64,000 nucleotides of DNA, from the NCBI GenBank assembly GCA_023439045.1, contig JAEXOY010000030.1, positions 1 to 64,000 of the forward strand, in the 5' to 3' direction. Positions 53,621 through 61,972 of this stretch are shown here, piece by piece; position 1 is the first letter of the stretch, and every line of letters starts with the position of its first letter. The position numbers and the translations under genes are program-made. This DNA is from Bacillota bacterium (GTDB taxonomy: Bacteria > Bacillota > Clostridia > Acetivibrionales > DSM-1351). Under the pieces are notes generated by a model. The model saw only the letters and a list, made by a program, of their open reading frames with translations. It was not told where the DNA came from and searched no databases.

Positions 53621-55090
53621 TTGGGTATAGAGCATAGCAAAGGTGAACATTCAGATATAAGAGATGATATAAAAAAAGAAAGTACTAATAAAGATACTAA
53701 TAAAGTTAGTACCAATAAAGATACCAATAAAGTTAGTACCATAAAACGTGACAAGTCTGGAATGACTGACATGACCAAGGGTAATGCGTATAAATTGATT
53801 ATTTACTTTTCTATACCATTACTCATTGGTAACGTCTTTCAGCAGCTTTATAATATGGTAGACAGTATAGTTGTTGGGAATTATATAGGTCCGGCAGCTT
53901 TAGCAGCTGTTGGGCTTGGTTTCCCAATCATTTTCCTTATGAGCTCATTTTTTATGGGAGTAGGTATTGGAACTACCACCATGATTTCTCAGTATTACGG
54001 GGCAAAAGAGCAAGATAAGGTCAGAATGACTATAGGGACAATATATTCATCCATGCTTATTGCCATAATTCCATTTACTCTCTTGTGTATCTTTATTACC
54101 GACCCACTTATGAATATTATGAAAGTGCCACAAGATGCATATTCCATGGCGCGAATCTATATTATGATTGTGTTTGCAGGATTAATTGGCAATTTCGGCT
54201 ACAATATAAATGCAGGTATATTACAAGGCTTAGGGGATAGTAAAACTTCTCTTTTATTTCTCTCAATTGCTATGGTAATAAATATTGTTCTGGATATTGT
54301 TTTTGTAGTATTTCTGAAAATAGGTGTAGCTGGTGTTGCCTTTGCGACAGTAATTGCGCAGCTTTTTTCATGGATGTTTGGCATTATATATATAAATAGA
54401 AGATATAAGGATATCAAAATTAAACCCTTTACCTATATATTTGACAAGAGCATATTCAAGCAGGCTATTAGACTTGGAATTCCTTCGGGAGTTCAGCAAG
54501 CCTTGTATTCGGTAGGTGCCATTATACTGCAGGCACTAATAAATAGCTATGGTTCAAACTTTATAGCAGGTTATAACGGTGCAAATAAGATAGATACCTT
54601 TGCATTTATGCCTATGGCGAGCTTTTCTGCTGCTGTTACAACCTATGTCGGACAGAATATTGGCGCTAGAAAAATGGATAGGGTAAAAGCTGGGACAAGA
54701 GCAGGGCTGGTGCTCTCAATAGGTGCATGCATTTTTATGGCTATTGTGGTGTTCCCATTTAGGTCTACACTTATGGGGCTTTTTAGCAGCGAACCGGAGG
54801 TTATAAGTGCTGGGGTTGCCTATCTAAATCAAGTGCTACCTTTCTTTTCACTTTTAGCTGCCCTGTTTATTTTAAATGGCGTAATGAGGGGAGCAGGAGA
54901 GATGACCTTTCCAATGATATCAGCCTTTGTATCCTTGATAGTTATAAGGGTACCTGCTGCATATATATATGCGCACTTCTTCGGAGGGCACTATATGTTT
55001 TTTAGTTATGCAACGGGTTGGCTTATAGGCCTTATAATCACGGTTATCTATTACTTTAGCGGAAGATGGAAAAACAAAATAATCATATAA
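53621..55090 (+). CDS. MATE family multidrug/Na+ antiporter
   Basis: A 489-residue multidrug and toxin extrusion transporter with twelve predicted helices from about residue 60. MTKGNAYKLIIYFSIPLLIGNVFQQLYNMVDSIVVG is a family-typical first helix region (in two parts). The first 50 residues are hydrophilic and repetitive (NKDTNKVST) and are absent from usual homologues. TTG start after AAAAAGGTGAG; a later ATG at about residue 45-48 could also start the core. Confidence 0.9.
   Translation: MGIEHSKGEHSDIRDDIKKESTNKDTNKVSTNKDTNKVSTIKRDKSGMTDMTKGNAYKLIIYFSIPLLIGNVFQQLYNMVDSIVVGNYIGPAALAAVGLGFPIIFLMSSFFMGVGIGTTTMISQYYGAKEQDKVRMTIGTIYSSMLIAIIPFTLLCIFITDPLMNIMKVPQDAYSMARIYIMIVFAGLIGNFGYNINAGILQGLGDSKTSLLFLSIAMVINIVLDIVFVVFLKIGVAGVAFATVIAQLFSWMFGIIYINRRYKDIKIKPFTYIFDKSIFKQAIRLGIPSGVQQALYSVGAIILQALINSYGSNFIAGYNGANKIDTFAFMPMASFSAAVTTYVGQNIGARKMDRVKAGTRAGLVLSIGACIFMAIVVFPFRSTLMGLFSSEPEVISAGVAYLNQVLPFFSLLAALFILNGVMRGAGEMTFPMISAFVSLIVIRVPAAYIYAHFFGGHYMFFSYATGWLIGLIITVIYYFSGRWKNKIII
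53681..53740 (+). repeat. In-frame 27-base repeat in the MATE N-terminus
   Basis: Two copies of a 27-base unit (53681-53707, 53708-53734) plus six bases of a third encode STNKDTNKV twice. Each unit itself consists of shorter AATAAAGAT-type repeats. Confidence 0.88.
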
Positions 55091-55153
55091 AGGCATTTTA
55101 ATACTGCCTAGAAAGTGGTAAAATTAATCAGAGTTTTTGATAAGGAGTACAGG

Positions 55154-56344
55154 ATGAACAATAGGGTTTCAAAGCAAGAGTTGGAAAGCAGAATTTCTAG
55201 ATTGATAAAAGAGCTGAATGACCAGGTAAAAAGTTGGGATACAGCAATAATTATTGATAAAATAAACCAATATTACTTTACCGGTACAATGCAGGACGGT
55301 ATGTTGATAATTAGAAGGTCGGGTCAGCTTGCATACTTTGTCAGAAGAAGCATAGAGCGGGCTAAACTTGAATGCCCACTCGATTGCATTCTACCAATGG
55401 ATACATACAGACAGGCTGCAAATATAATAGGGGCTAAATGTGGAACAACACTTATCGAAACTGAAAGAGTCACATTAGATATTTTAAATAGAATAAAGAA
55501 GCATTTTGATATGCAAGAAATTCTGCCCATTGATAAGCTTGTATTTGAAGTTAGAAGCATGAAGAGCAGTTATGAATTACAGCTAATGGAGCAGGCGGGT
55601 AGGCTCCATAATGATGTTTTGGTAAACGTAGTACCAGCTTTACTAAGAGAGGGCATGAGTGAGTTGGAACTCTCATCTAGGCTTTATTCAAAAATGCTTG
55701 AAATGGGACACCATGGTGTGACACGATTCTATATGTTTCAGACTGAGGTTTTTCCTGGTCAGGTTACGTTTGGGGATAATTCACTCTTTCCAACATATTA
55801 TGATAGCCCGGGCGGTATGGTTGGAATGAGTCCCGCAGCGCCTGTTCTTGGAAGCCGGCAGAGAACGCTCAAAAAGGGTGATCTGGTATTTATAGATGTT
55901 GGATTTGGGCTAGAAGGGTACAATACTGATAAAACACAGGTCTATTGCTATGGCGCACAGCCTCCGGAGGAAGCAGTCATCATTCATAGAAAGTGTCTTG
56001 AAATAGAGCAGAAAGCAGCTTCCTTACTAAAACCGGGGAGTAGTCCTTCTGATATATACAATTCTATTGTAAGCGAGCTGGATTCAGACTTTATGACGAA
56101 TTTTATGGGGTATGGCAATAAGACGGTTAATTTTCTCGGGCACGGAATTGGTTTACATGTAGATGAGTTTCCAGTTATAGCAAACGGCTTTTTTAAGCCG
56201 CTTAAGGAGAATATGGTCATGGCAATTGAACCAAAGAAAGGCATCAGTGGAATAGGCATGGTTGGCTCAGAAAACACATATATAGTTACAAATGAAGGTG
56301 GCAGGTGTATTACCGGAGGGGGAAGCGAGATTATACAGGTATAA
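55154..56344 (+). CDS. M24 family metallopeptidase (Xaa-Pro aminopeptidase-like)
   Basis: A 396-residue pita-bread-fold protein: creatinase-type N-domain (about 1-135) and M24 catalytic domain (about 145-390). The five metal ligands are visible in DVGFGLEGYNTDKTQ (two Asp), GHGIGLHVDEF (His), AIEPKKG (Glu) and GSENTYIV (Glu). It may cleave Xaa-Pro peptides. ATG 55154 after AAGGAGTACAGG is preferred over the 13-codon longer form. Confidence 0.88.
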   Translation: MNNRVSKQELESRISRLIKELNDQVKSWDTAIIIDKINQYYFTGTMQDGMLIIRRSGQLAYFVRRSIERAKLECPLDCILPMDTYRQAANIIGAKCGTTLIETERVTLDILNRIKKHFDMQEILPIDKLVFEVRSMKSSYELQLMEQAGRLHNDVLVNVVPALLREGMSELELSSRLYSKMLEMGHHGVTRFYMFQTEVFPGQVTFGDNSLFPTYYDSPGGMVGMSPAAPVLGSRQRTLKKGDLVFIDVGFGLEGYNTDKTQVYCYGAQPPEEAVIIHRKCLEIEQKAASLLKPGSSPSDIYNSIVSELDSDFMTNFMGYGNKTVNFLGHGIGLHVDEFPVIANGFFKPLKENMVMAIEPKKGISGIGMVGSENTYIVTNEGGRCITGGGSEIIQV

Positions 56345-56490
56345 CATTAAGAAATAATACTTGCCATGCTATAATTAAAATCTAATCATGAGAGTATAAA
56401 AAAATATTTTTTAGCCTTTTTCTAAAAATATCATAAAAAAAAGCCTATTTAATAAAATAGAAGTGGGATGCATTATATTATAGGTGATTT

Positions 56491-57309
56491 ATGATAAGAA
56501 ATTTTAATAAACAGACTTTCAAGCAACAGAATTTAAAGCAGCAGAATTTCAAGCAAAAAAACGTGATGAGCAGGGCAAAGAAGATTGGCAATATATTTCT
56601 GATAATACTGGCAATCTTGGTAGTAGTGGGCTTTGGTGGTAAATCAATTGAAACGGTAGCAAACAAGAGACATTTGCCCATATACAGTGTTGAGACAAAA
56701 GAAAAGGTGGTGGCTATAACCTTTGACTGTGCTTGGGGAGCAGACGATATACCCAATATATTGGATACCTTGAAGCAGAGAAACGCAAAGGCCACTTTTT
56801 TTATTGTAGGACAGTGGGGAGAGAAGTTTCCTGATGCAGTAAGACTCATTGCTTCAAATGGCAGTGATGTAGCCAATCATGGATATGCACACCTCCGAAT
56901 GGCATCTATTTCAGCAAGCAAATGTAAAAGCGAGATTGAGCTGTGCAACCAAAAGCTAGAGGAGATTTCGGGCGTCAAGGTCAATCTTTTCAGACCACCT
57001 TATGGTGATTACAACAATACCGTTATAGATACCTGTAATTCTCTTAACTGTTACCCGATACAATGGGACGTGGACAGCCTTGATTGGAAGAAGGAAATGT
57101 CAAAGCAGCAGATATTCGACAGAGTAACCACGCGCGTCAAGCCGGGTTCAATAATACTGTTTCATAATAGTACTCAGTATACGGCAGAGCTGTTGCCCAA
57201 GATAATGGACGAACTCATCGCCAAGGGTTATACCTTCAAGCCTGTTTCAGAGCTTATCATGAAAGATAATTACTATATCGATGATCAGGGAAGGCAGCAA
57301 GCAAAGTAG
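56491..57309 (+). CDS. Polysaccharide deacetylase, PdaB/sporulation type
   Basis: A 272-residue NodB-fold protein with an N-terminal repeat (FKQQN), a membrane helix (about 31-50) and a catalytic domain (about 70-265). TFDCAWGADD replaces the usual TFDDG, as in sporulation-associated PdaB-like proteins. ANHGYAHLRM, RPPYGDYNN and GSIILFHN complete the fold. Its activity is uncertain because of the altered first motif. The ATG follows TAGGTGATTT. Confidence 0.85.
   Translation: MIRNFNKQTFKQQNLKQQNFKQKNVMSRAKKIGNIFLIILAILVVVGFGGKSIETVANKRHLPIYSVETKEKVVAITFDCAWGADDIPNILDTLKQRNAKATFFIVGQWGEKFPDAVRLIASNGSDVANHGYAHLRMASISASKCKSEIELCNQKLEEISGVKVNLFRPPYGDYNNTVIDTCNSLNCYPIQWDVDSLDWKKEMSKQQIFDRVTTRVKPGSIILFHNSTQYTAELLPKIMDELIAKGYTFKPVSELIMKDNYYIDDQGRQQAK
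56503..56562 (+). repeat. In-frame 15-base repeat (FKQQN)4
   Basis: Four degenerate copies of TTCAAGCAACAGAAT encode FNKQT, FKQQN, LKQQN and FKQKN in the cytoplasmic N-terminus of the deacetylase. Confidence 0.88.
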
Positions 57310-57344
57310 GTATATAAGCGATAAATGAATTAGGTATATTATAA

Positions 57345-57404
57345 TCAAGTATATTTGCAAACAATAGTGATTATAAGCAAATATATTTGCAACAATAGTG
57401 ATTA
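57345..57404. repeat. 30-base direct repeat after the deacetylase gene
   Basis: Two near-identical copies of CAAGTATATTTGCAAACAATAGTGATTA, tandem, in the gap between the deacetylase and the terminator. Confidence 0.8.
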
Positions 57405-57431
57405 ATTAAAACTCAACAAGTTACAGCCCTC

Positions 57432-57462
57432 AGCCGGAAGCCCCAACGCTCTCTGGCTTTTT
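57432..57462 (+). terminator. Terminator of the deacetylase gene
   Basis: AGCCGGAAGC pairs with GCTCTCTGGCT around CCCAAC, followed by TTTT. Confidence 0.65.
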
Positions 57463-57523
57463 AATGTTTATTATAATGTTAATTACACTGCACAAGGCTC
57501 TGCATTATTTTTACAATCAATTA

Positions 57524-57577
57524 TTGACAAACATTTCTTACAAGTGTAAGATATAATTATCTTACACTTGTAAGAAA
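57524..57577 (+). promoter_or_regulatory. Promoter with 44-base palindromic BlaI-type operator
   Basis: TTGACA at 57524-57529 is followed by a perfect palindrome at 57534-57577: two 20-base arms (TTTCTTACAAGTGTAAGATA) around TAAT. Each arm itself contains a TTACA-AG-TGTAA dyad, the TACA/TGTA type of site bound by BlaI/MecI proteins. The -10 is TAAGAT with a 17-base spacer or the central TATAAT with 22. Repressor binding would cover the -10, giving autoregulation of the repressor/protease operon that starts at 57603. Confidence 0.85.
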
Positions 57578-57602
57578 TAAAACCAAGGGGAGTAACCTTA
57601 CG

Positions 57603-57983
57603 ATGAAAGATTATCCTCAGATCTCTGAAGCAGAGCTTGAAGTAATGAAGGTTTTGTGGGAATTAAAGCAAGCAACCAGCACCCAGATTGTAGATAAGCT
57701 TATCAATAATTCAGAATGGAAGCCAAAGACCATACATACCCTTATTACTAGATTGGTTGCCAAACAAGCAGTTGTTGCCAATAAGATTGATGGCAAATCA
57801 TATATGTACTATCCCAATATAAAAGAAGAAGACTATAAGAACTATGCCAATGAGTCTTTTTTGCAAAAACTGTATAGTGGTTCTATTAATATGATGCTAA
57901 CTACATTTATAAAAGAAAATAGGCTATCAAAACAGGACATTAGTGAACTCAGAAAACTTTTTGATGAGGATAAGGAGGTCTAG
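57603..57983 (+). CDS. BlaI/MecI-family repressor of the M56 operon
   Basis: A 126-residue repressor: winged helix (about 5-75; SEAELEVMKVLWELKQATSTQI, KPKTIHTLITRLVAKQAV) and C-terminal dimerisation segment (NESFLQKLYSGSINMMLTTFI). It is the paralogue of the repressor at 1239. The palindromic operator upstream and the M56 protease gene directly downstream make a complete BlaI/BlaR1-style module. The stop lies one base before the ATG of the protease gene. Confidence 0.93.
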   Translation: MKDYPQISEAELEVMKVLWELKQATSTQIVDKLINNSEWKPKTIHTLITRLVAKQAVVANKIDGKSYMYYPNIKEEDYKNYANESFLQKLYSGSINMMLTTFIKENRLSKQDISELRKLFDEDKEV

Positions 57984-57984
57984 C

Positions 57985-60288
57985 ATGGATACAATTTTTA
58001 ATCTTATTTTTTGGACCTCTGTGTATTCCAGTCTGGTGGCAATTATAATTATTATTTCAAAGAAACTATTAAAGAATATCATAAGCCCCAGGTGGCATTA
58101 TATTCTTTGGGTAATCCTTCTTCTTAAGCTCATAAATCCTTTTGGACCTGAGAGTATTATTAGTATTTTTAATGCTGTACCTCAGATTCAAAGCACTAGC
58201 ATGAGTAATGTGACTGATGCGGTTATACCTCTTGTAGCCATTCAAGAAGAGATAACCAATGATCATACATTACCTGAACCTTCTATTTCAGCATTTGACA
58301 CTATTCAAAAAGCCGTTCCATATATTTGGCTTGCAGGATTTATAATAATGATAAGTTGGCTATTGATTGCAAACATACATCTGCGGTATAAAATAAGAAA
58401 AACATCTGTTGAAGTACCGGCCAATATTAATCAGATTTCAAATGAATGTAAGGCTAGAATGGGCATAATAAAGAATATTACTGTAGTTGTACAAGATGCT
58501 ATTTCATCTCCTGCTATTATAAACATTTTCAAGCCTAAGGTACTGATCTCTTTAAAAGTTACAGAACTAAACAGCAAAGATATTTCATACATATTGTTGC
58601 ATGAGTTGGCTCACTGTAAAAGAGGTGACACTTTTGTAAATCAGGTTATGGCTGTACTACAGTGTATTCATTGGTTCAATCCGCTCATATGGTACTGCTT
58701 TAAACTGATGAGACAAGATATGGAGCTTGCAACAGATGAGAAGGTTTTAGAATTATTTGGGGACGGCTGCCAAAAGGAATATGGAAACGCTTTGTTAAAT
58801 GTTGTTGAAACATATAAAGGAAACAAGCTAGCACCTAAGTTGATTGGGATGGTAGATGACAAAAAAAGTCTTGAGAAGCGTATCAAAATGATAAAGCTGA
58901 ATATGCTGTTTAAAAGCAGAAAAAGGATAGTAGTGGTAATAGGAATAGCATGTGTACTTACATTAAGTGCTTTACTGCTGACAAATGCTGTAGTTGATAG
59001 ATCTGCTGATGAAGCTGACGTAGCAGGTAACTCTGGTGTAACTGATAGCACTAAGGGATATGGTGAAGCCGACGTATCAGGAAACTCTGGAGTAACTGAT
59101 ACCTCTAAGGGAGCTGGTGTAGCCGAAGTATCAGGCAACTCTGGTGTAACTGATACCTCTAAACAAATTAACAATGCTGAAGTGGCAACTCTGGTAAATT
59201 CAGATAATAATGATTTTCAGCTGACTATAAGCCCTGATAAGTATTCTCCTGCTATGTCTAGCACACCGGGGTTTAAATTTACACCAGTGAACTCGGACAA
59301 TACTGTGAAATATGAGTGTTCAACAAATTCGGGGGAATTTCTCACTTGGGAAAAATCTATAATTACTCAGTTGGGTAAGCAATGCGATATTAATTCGGGT
59401 GAATCAATATACTGGTCACCCTTATCATCTGGGGATAAAGCCGAGATTGCAGTTACCATTAAAATGGTTAAAGACGACAAGGTGTTATCGCAAAAGCAGG
59501 TAATTATAGAAAAAATTGATGAAATTTTATATTCAGTTAAAAGCATAGATAATATTGTTATAAATACTCAGCCTACAACTATAGATGAGGCAGTTTCACA
59601 GGCAATTAAAGGTCAAAGAAAAGCATATGCCACAGGGGAGTTTGCTACAGAGGGGCATGTGATACTAAAAGAAACCGAAAACAAAGGAATAATCACTGCT
59701 TACACTATTGCTAGCTTTGGATATTTCTCTTTTGAGAATGGTATATTTACTAAAGTCAGTGGAAGTGGCAATGTTCCAACTGTCATTAAATTTACAAAAG
59801 ATGATAAGGGACAGTATTTCTTAAAGGAATATATAGAGCCCCAAGATGGAGCAAGGTATGCTAAATCTTTAAAAGATATGTTTCCATCTGAGCTTCAAGA
59901 TAAATTGCATAATGATTATCCTGAAATAATACAGATGCAGGAACAACAGGCAAAAGCCTACCTTGAAAGCATCGGAAGAACTGACTGGGTAAGTTATAGA
60001 ATTAAAAAGAATAGTTTGAATATAGATATAGAAGCCTCAAATAAATTGTTCTCAGAGCTTACAAAGAATGATGAATTCCTAAATAACTGTCCTACTTGGA
60101 TAGGAACAAGAGAGGTAATAGAAGCTGGAGAGAGCTTTATTTATAGGACTTTACAGGACAAAAATGAAAAAGGGTACGACCGTGTGATATTTAGAAAGCT
60201 TAACATGGCTGACACAGTTATTGAGGAAAGAATATATACAATAAAAGGACATGAACCGTTTTTAGAAGATATCAAAATAAATAAGTAG
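57985..60288 (+). CDS. M56 family (BlaR1-like) membrane metalloprotease with novel sensor region
   Basis: A 767-residue protein. The N-terminal half has four predicted helices (about 3-25, 35-55, 100-125 and 305-328) and the M56 protease with HELAHCKRGD (zinc site, about 203-212) and MELATDEKV (third ligand region). In BlaR1/MecR1 the extracellular part is a penicillin-binding transpeptidase domain. Here it is replaced by three 18-residue repeats, an Ig-like segment (about 405-510) and a C-terminal region of unknown fold (about 515-767). No SxxK/SxN/KTG set is seen. AAGGAGGTC precedes the ATG. Confidence 0.85.
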   Translation: MDTIFNLIFWTSVYSSLVAIIIIISKKLLKNIISPRWHYILWVILLLKLINPFGPESIISIFNAVPQIQSTSMSNVTDAVIPLVAIQEEITNDHTLPEPSISAFDTIQKAVPYIWLAGFIIMISWLLIANIHLRYKIRKTSVEVPANINQISNECKARMGIIKNITVVVQDAISSPAIINIFKPKVLISLKVTELNSKDISYILLHELAHCKRGDTFVNQVMAVLQCIHWFNPLIWYCFKLMRQDMELATDEKVLELFGDGCQKEYGNALLNVVETYKGNKLAPKLIGMVDDKKSLEKRIKMIKLNMLFKSRKRIVVVIGIACVLTLSALLLTNAVVDRSADEADVAGNSGVTDSTKGYGEADVSGNSGVTDTSKGAGVAEVSGNSGVTDTSKQINNAEVATLVNSDNNDFQLTISPDKYSPAMSSTPGFKFTPVNSDNTVKYECSTNSGEFLTWEKSIITQLGKQCDINSGESIYWSPLSSGDKAEIAVTIKMVKDDKVLSQKQVIIEKIDEILYSVKSIDNIVINTQPTTIDEAVSQAIKGQRKAYATGEFATEGHVILKETENKGIITAYTIASFGYFSFENGIFTKVSGSGNVPTVIKFTKDDKGQYFLKEYIEPQDGARYAKSLKDMFPSELQDKLHNDYPEIIQMQEQQAKAYLESIGRTDWVSYRIKKNSLNIDIEASNKLFSELTKNDEFLNNCPTWIGTREVIEAGESFIYRTLQDKNEKGYDRVIFRKLNMADTVIEERIYTIKGHEPFLEDIKINK
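59011..59166 (+). repeat. In-frame 54-base tandem repeat in the M56 protein
   Basis: Three consecutive units (59011-59064, 59065-59118, 59119-59166) encode 18-residue copies of EADVAGNSGVTDSTKGYG type between the last membrane helix and the sensor region. Confidence 0.93.
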
Positions 60289-60338
60289 ACTTATGTTTTT
60301 AAAGTTCATAAGCAGAAAGTCGAATATTACATAAAATG

Positions 60339-60367
60339 AAAAAGCTTCCAATAGGGAGCTTTTTTTG
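60339..60367 (+). terminator. Terminator of the BlaI/M56 operon
   Basis: AAAAAGCTTCC and GGGAGCTTTTTTT form a stem with a short AATA loop, followed by T7. Confidence 0.85.
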
Positions 60368-60423
60368 CTATTATTACTATATATAATAAATATACAATTA
60401 ATAAAGAAATGGGGCGCTAAGCT

Positions 60424-60810
60424 ATGAGGAGTTTTCTTTCAGGATTGGCTTTATTTGTTTTAGGAGTTTTTCTTATTACACAGAATACGATTGTCAGGAC
60501 AGGTTTTAACCTTGGATTCTTTACAGGTGGGTACAATCCTCCGACAGGTGTACTATTGATACCCATATTAATAGGCATTGTTATGCTCTTTATTATGGAC
60601 AAACAAATTTGGGGCTGGATCGTTATTTTTATAGGAGTATGCATAATTCTACTCGGAATACTTATGGGATTGGAGATCCAATTTAAGCAAACCTCTCTAT
60701 TTATAACAATACTTATGTACGGCTGTGCTGCCGCTGGTACGGGGCTTATGATAAAAGGAGTTATTCAATCAAATAAGAAACCGAAGAATAATAATGAAGC
60801 AGATATCTAA
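60424..60810 (+). CDS. Small four-helix membrane protein of unknown function
   Basis: A 128-residue protein with four hydrophobic segments (about 3-20, 38-55, 60-82 and 95-115) and a basic C-terminus (KKPKNNNEADI). I recognise no family. GGGGCG precedes the ATG. It stands between the M56 operon terminator and the promoter of the radical-SAM genes. Confidence 0.65.
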   Translation: MRSFLSGLALFVLGVFLITQNTIVRTGFNLGFFTGGYNPPTGVLLIPILIGIVMLFIMDKQIWGWIVIFIGVCIILLGILMGLEIQFKQTSLFITILMYGCAAAGTGLMIKGVIQSNKKPKNNNEADI

Positions 60811-60840
60811 AGGATAATAGCTTGCAGAGAATAAGTAACT

Positions 60841-60870
60841 TTGACGTTAACAAATTCAAAATAGTATAAT
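60841..60870 (+). promoter_or_regulatory. Promoter of the radical-SAM genes
   Basis: TTGACG (60841-60846), 18 bases, TATAAT (60865-60870). The transcript would start near 60877, before both candidate starts of the first radical-SAM gene. Confidence 0.7.
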
Positions 60871-60950
60871 AGATTTATCTAGAGCTTTTATTGTGAGATA
60901 GTATGGCCAAATTATTGTGGCATAACTATCCATGTTTACAGGGGGATTCG

Positions 60951-61853
60951 ATGAAACTAAACAATCTTGTAAGGTTTGGTATGTTTGGCTTGAGCACCAT
61001 CTTATTCAAGAGGAAAAGACCTATTCTTGCAACTATTATTCTGACTGATAAATGTAATCTTACTTGCAAGCACTGTGCTGTAAACAATATAAATTGCACT
61101 ATATACAGCTATGAAAACATTCGAAATGAAATGGAGCAGTTGTACAATAAAGGTATACGTATACTGTTCTTCTGTGGCGGTGAGACCTTTCTATGGGTAG
61201 ACGGCACAAAGACACTCCGAGACCTAGTAATTGAAGCAAAAGAACTGGGGTTTCTCATAGTAAATGTAGTGACAAATGGAACCTTTGAGCTTGACCTGCC
61301 AGAGGCTGATTTGATACTCTTAAGCCTAGATGGTGCAAAGCAGCAGCATAACGCTATTCGTGGTGATACATATGATGATATTTTAAACAATATTCGTAAT
61401 GCTACTACCGATAATATTTGCCTCTATATGGCCATTAATAATATAAACAAAGATGATATTGTTGAGGTTAGCAGCTTAGCTAGGGACGAAAGGAATATAA
61501 GGGCAGTATCTTTTAATTTCCATACTCCTTATCCGGGCACGGAAGGGCTATCACTGTCAAGAGAAGAAAAAGAGCAATGCTGCAAGACCATTGAGGGGCT
61601 TATAAATAGTAATTATCCTATATTTAATCTAAAAAGTGCATTAAAGTATCTCCCGGATAATTCCTTCAAAACGCCCTGCCATCAGTGCCTTGTTGTAGAA
61701 AACGGCAAGGAATATGTATGTGGGCGGTGTGTTGAGATTGAAGGGTTGTGCGATAGATGCGGCTACTTCTTTGCTGCTGAATACGCACTTGTTTTCAACG
61801 GAAATATAAGGGTTGCATTTGATATGCTAAAAACCTATACGAGGTATATATAG
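60951..61853 (+). CDS. Radical SAM protein with C-terminal cysteine clusters
   Basis: A 300-residue radical-SAM enzyme. The [4Fe-4S]/SAM motif is CNLTCKHC near residue 37, followed by FFCGGETFLW and NVVTNGT strands of the partial TIM barrel. The C-terminus has six more cysteines in the spacing C-x2-C-x11-C-x2-C-x6-C-x2-C, suggesting auxiliary cluster binding of the SPASM kind or a zinc site. Substrate unknown. ATG 60951 with GGGGGATTC is preferred over ATG 60903, which lacks a good ribosome site. Followed by a second radical-SAM gene. Confidence 0.82.
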   Translation: MKLNNLVRFGMFGLSTILFKRKRPILATIILTDKCNLTCKHCAVNNINCTIYSYENIRNEMEQLYNKGIRILFFCGGETFLWVDGTKTLRDLVIEAKELGFLIVNVVTNGTFELDLPEADLILLSLDGAKQQHNAIRGDTYDDILNNIRNATTDNICLYMAINNINKDDIVEVSSLARDERNIRAVSFNFHTPYPGTEGLSLSREEKEQCCKTIEGLINSNYPIFNLKSALKYLPDNSFKTPCHQCLVVENGKEYVCGRCVEIEGLCDRCGYFFAAEYALVFNGNIRVAFDMLKTYTRYI

Positions 61854-61927
61854 ACAGAATCTATTGGTAACAAAATATAGTCACAGAATTTAGTAGCAGA
61901 CAGAATCGGCAGAATCTAATAGTACCA
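61852..61927. repeat. Short ACAGAATCTA-type repeats between the radical-SAM genes
   Basis: Four scattered copies of an ACAGAATCTA-like unit between the two radical-SAM genes. The first begins at the upstream stop codon. Confidence 0.6.
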
Positions 61928-61972
61928 ATTAATTAAATTACCAAGGGGGAACCATCTCGCGTAGGTAACACT

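Noticed and set aside
50541..53740. Possibility that the direct repeats are CRISPR arrays
   Set aside because: Units are contiguous or degenerate without regular unique spacers, and no cas gene is present.
58668..59174. Minus-strand open frame of 168 codons with repeats
   Set aside because: It is antisense to the M56 gene; its repeats are just the complement of the 54-base units.
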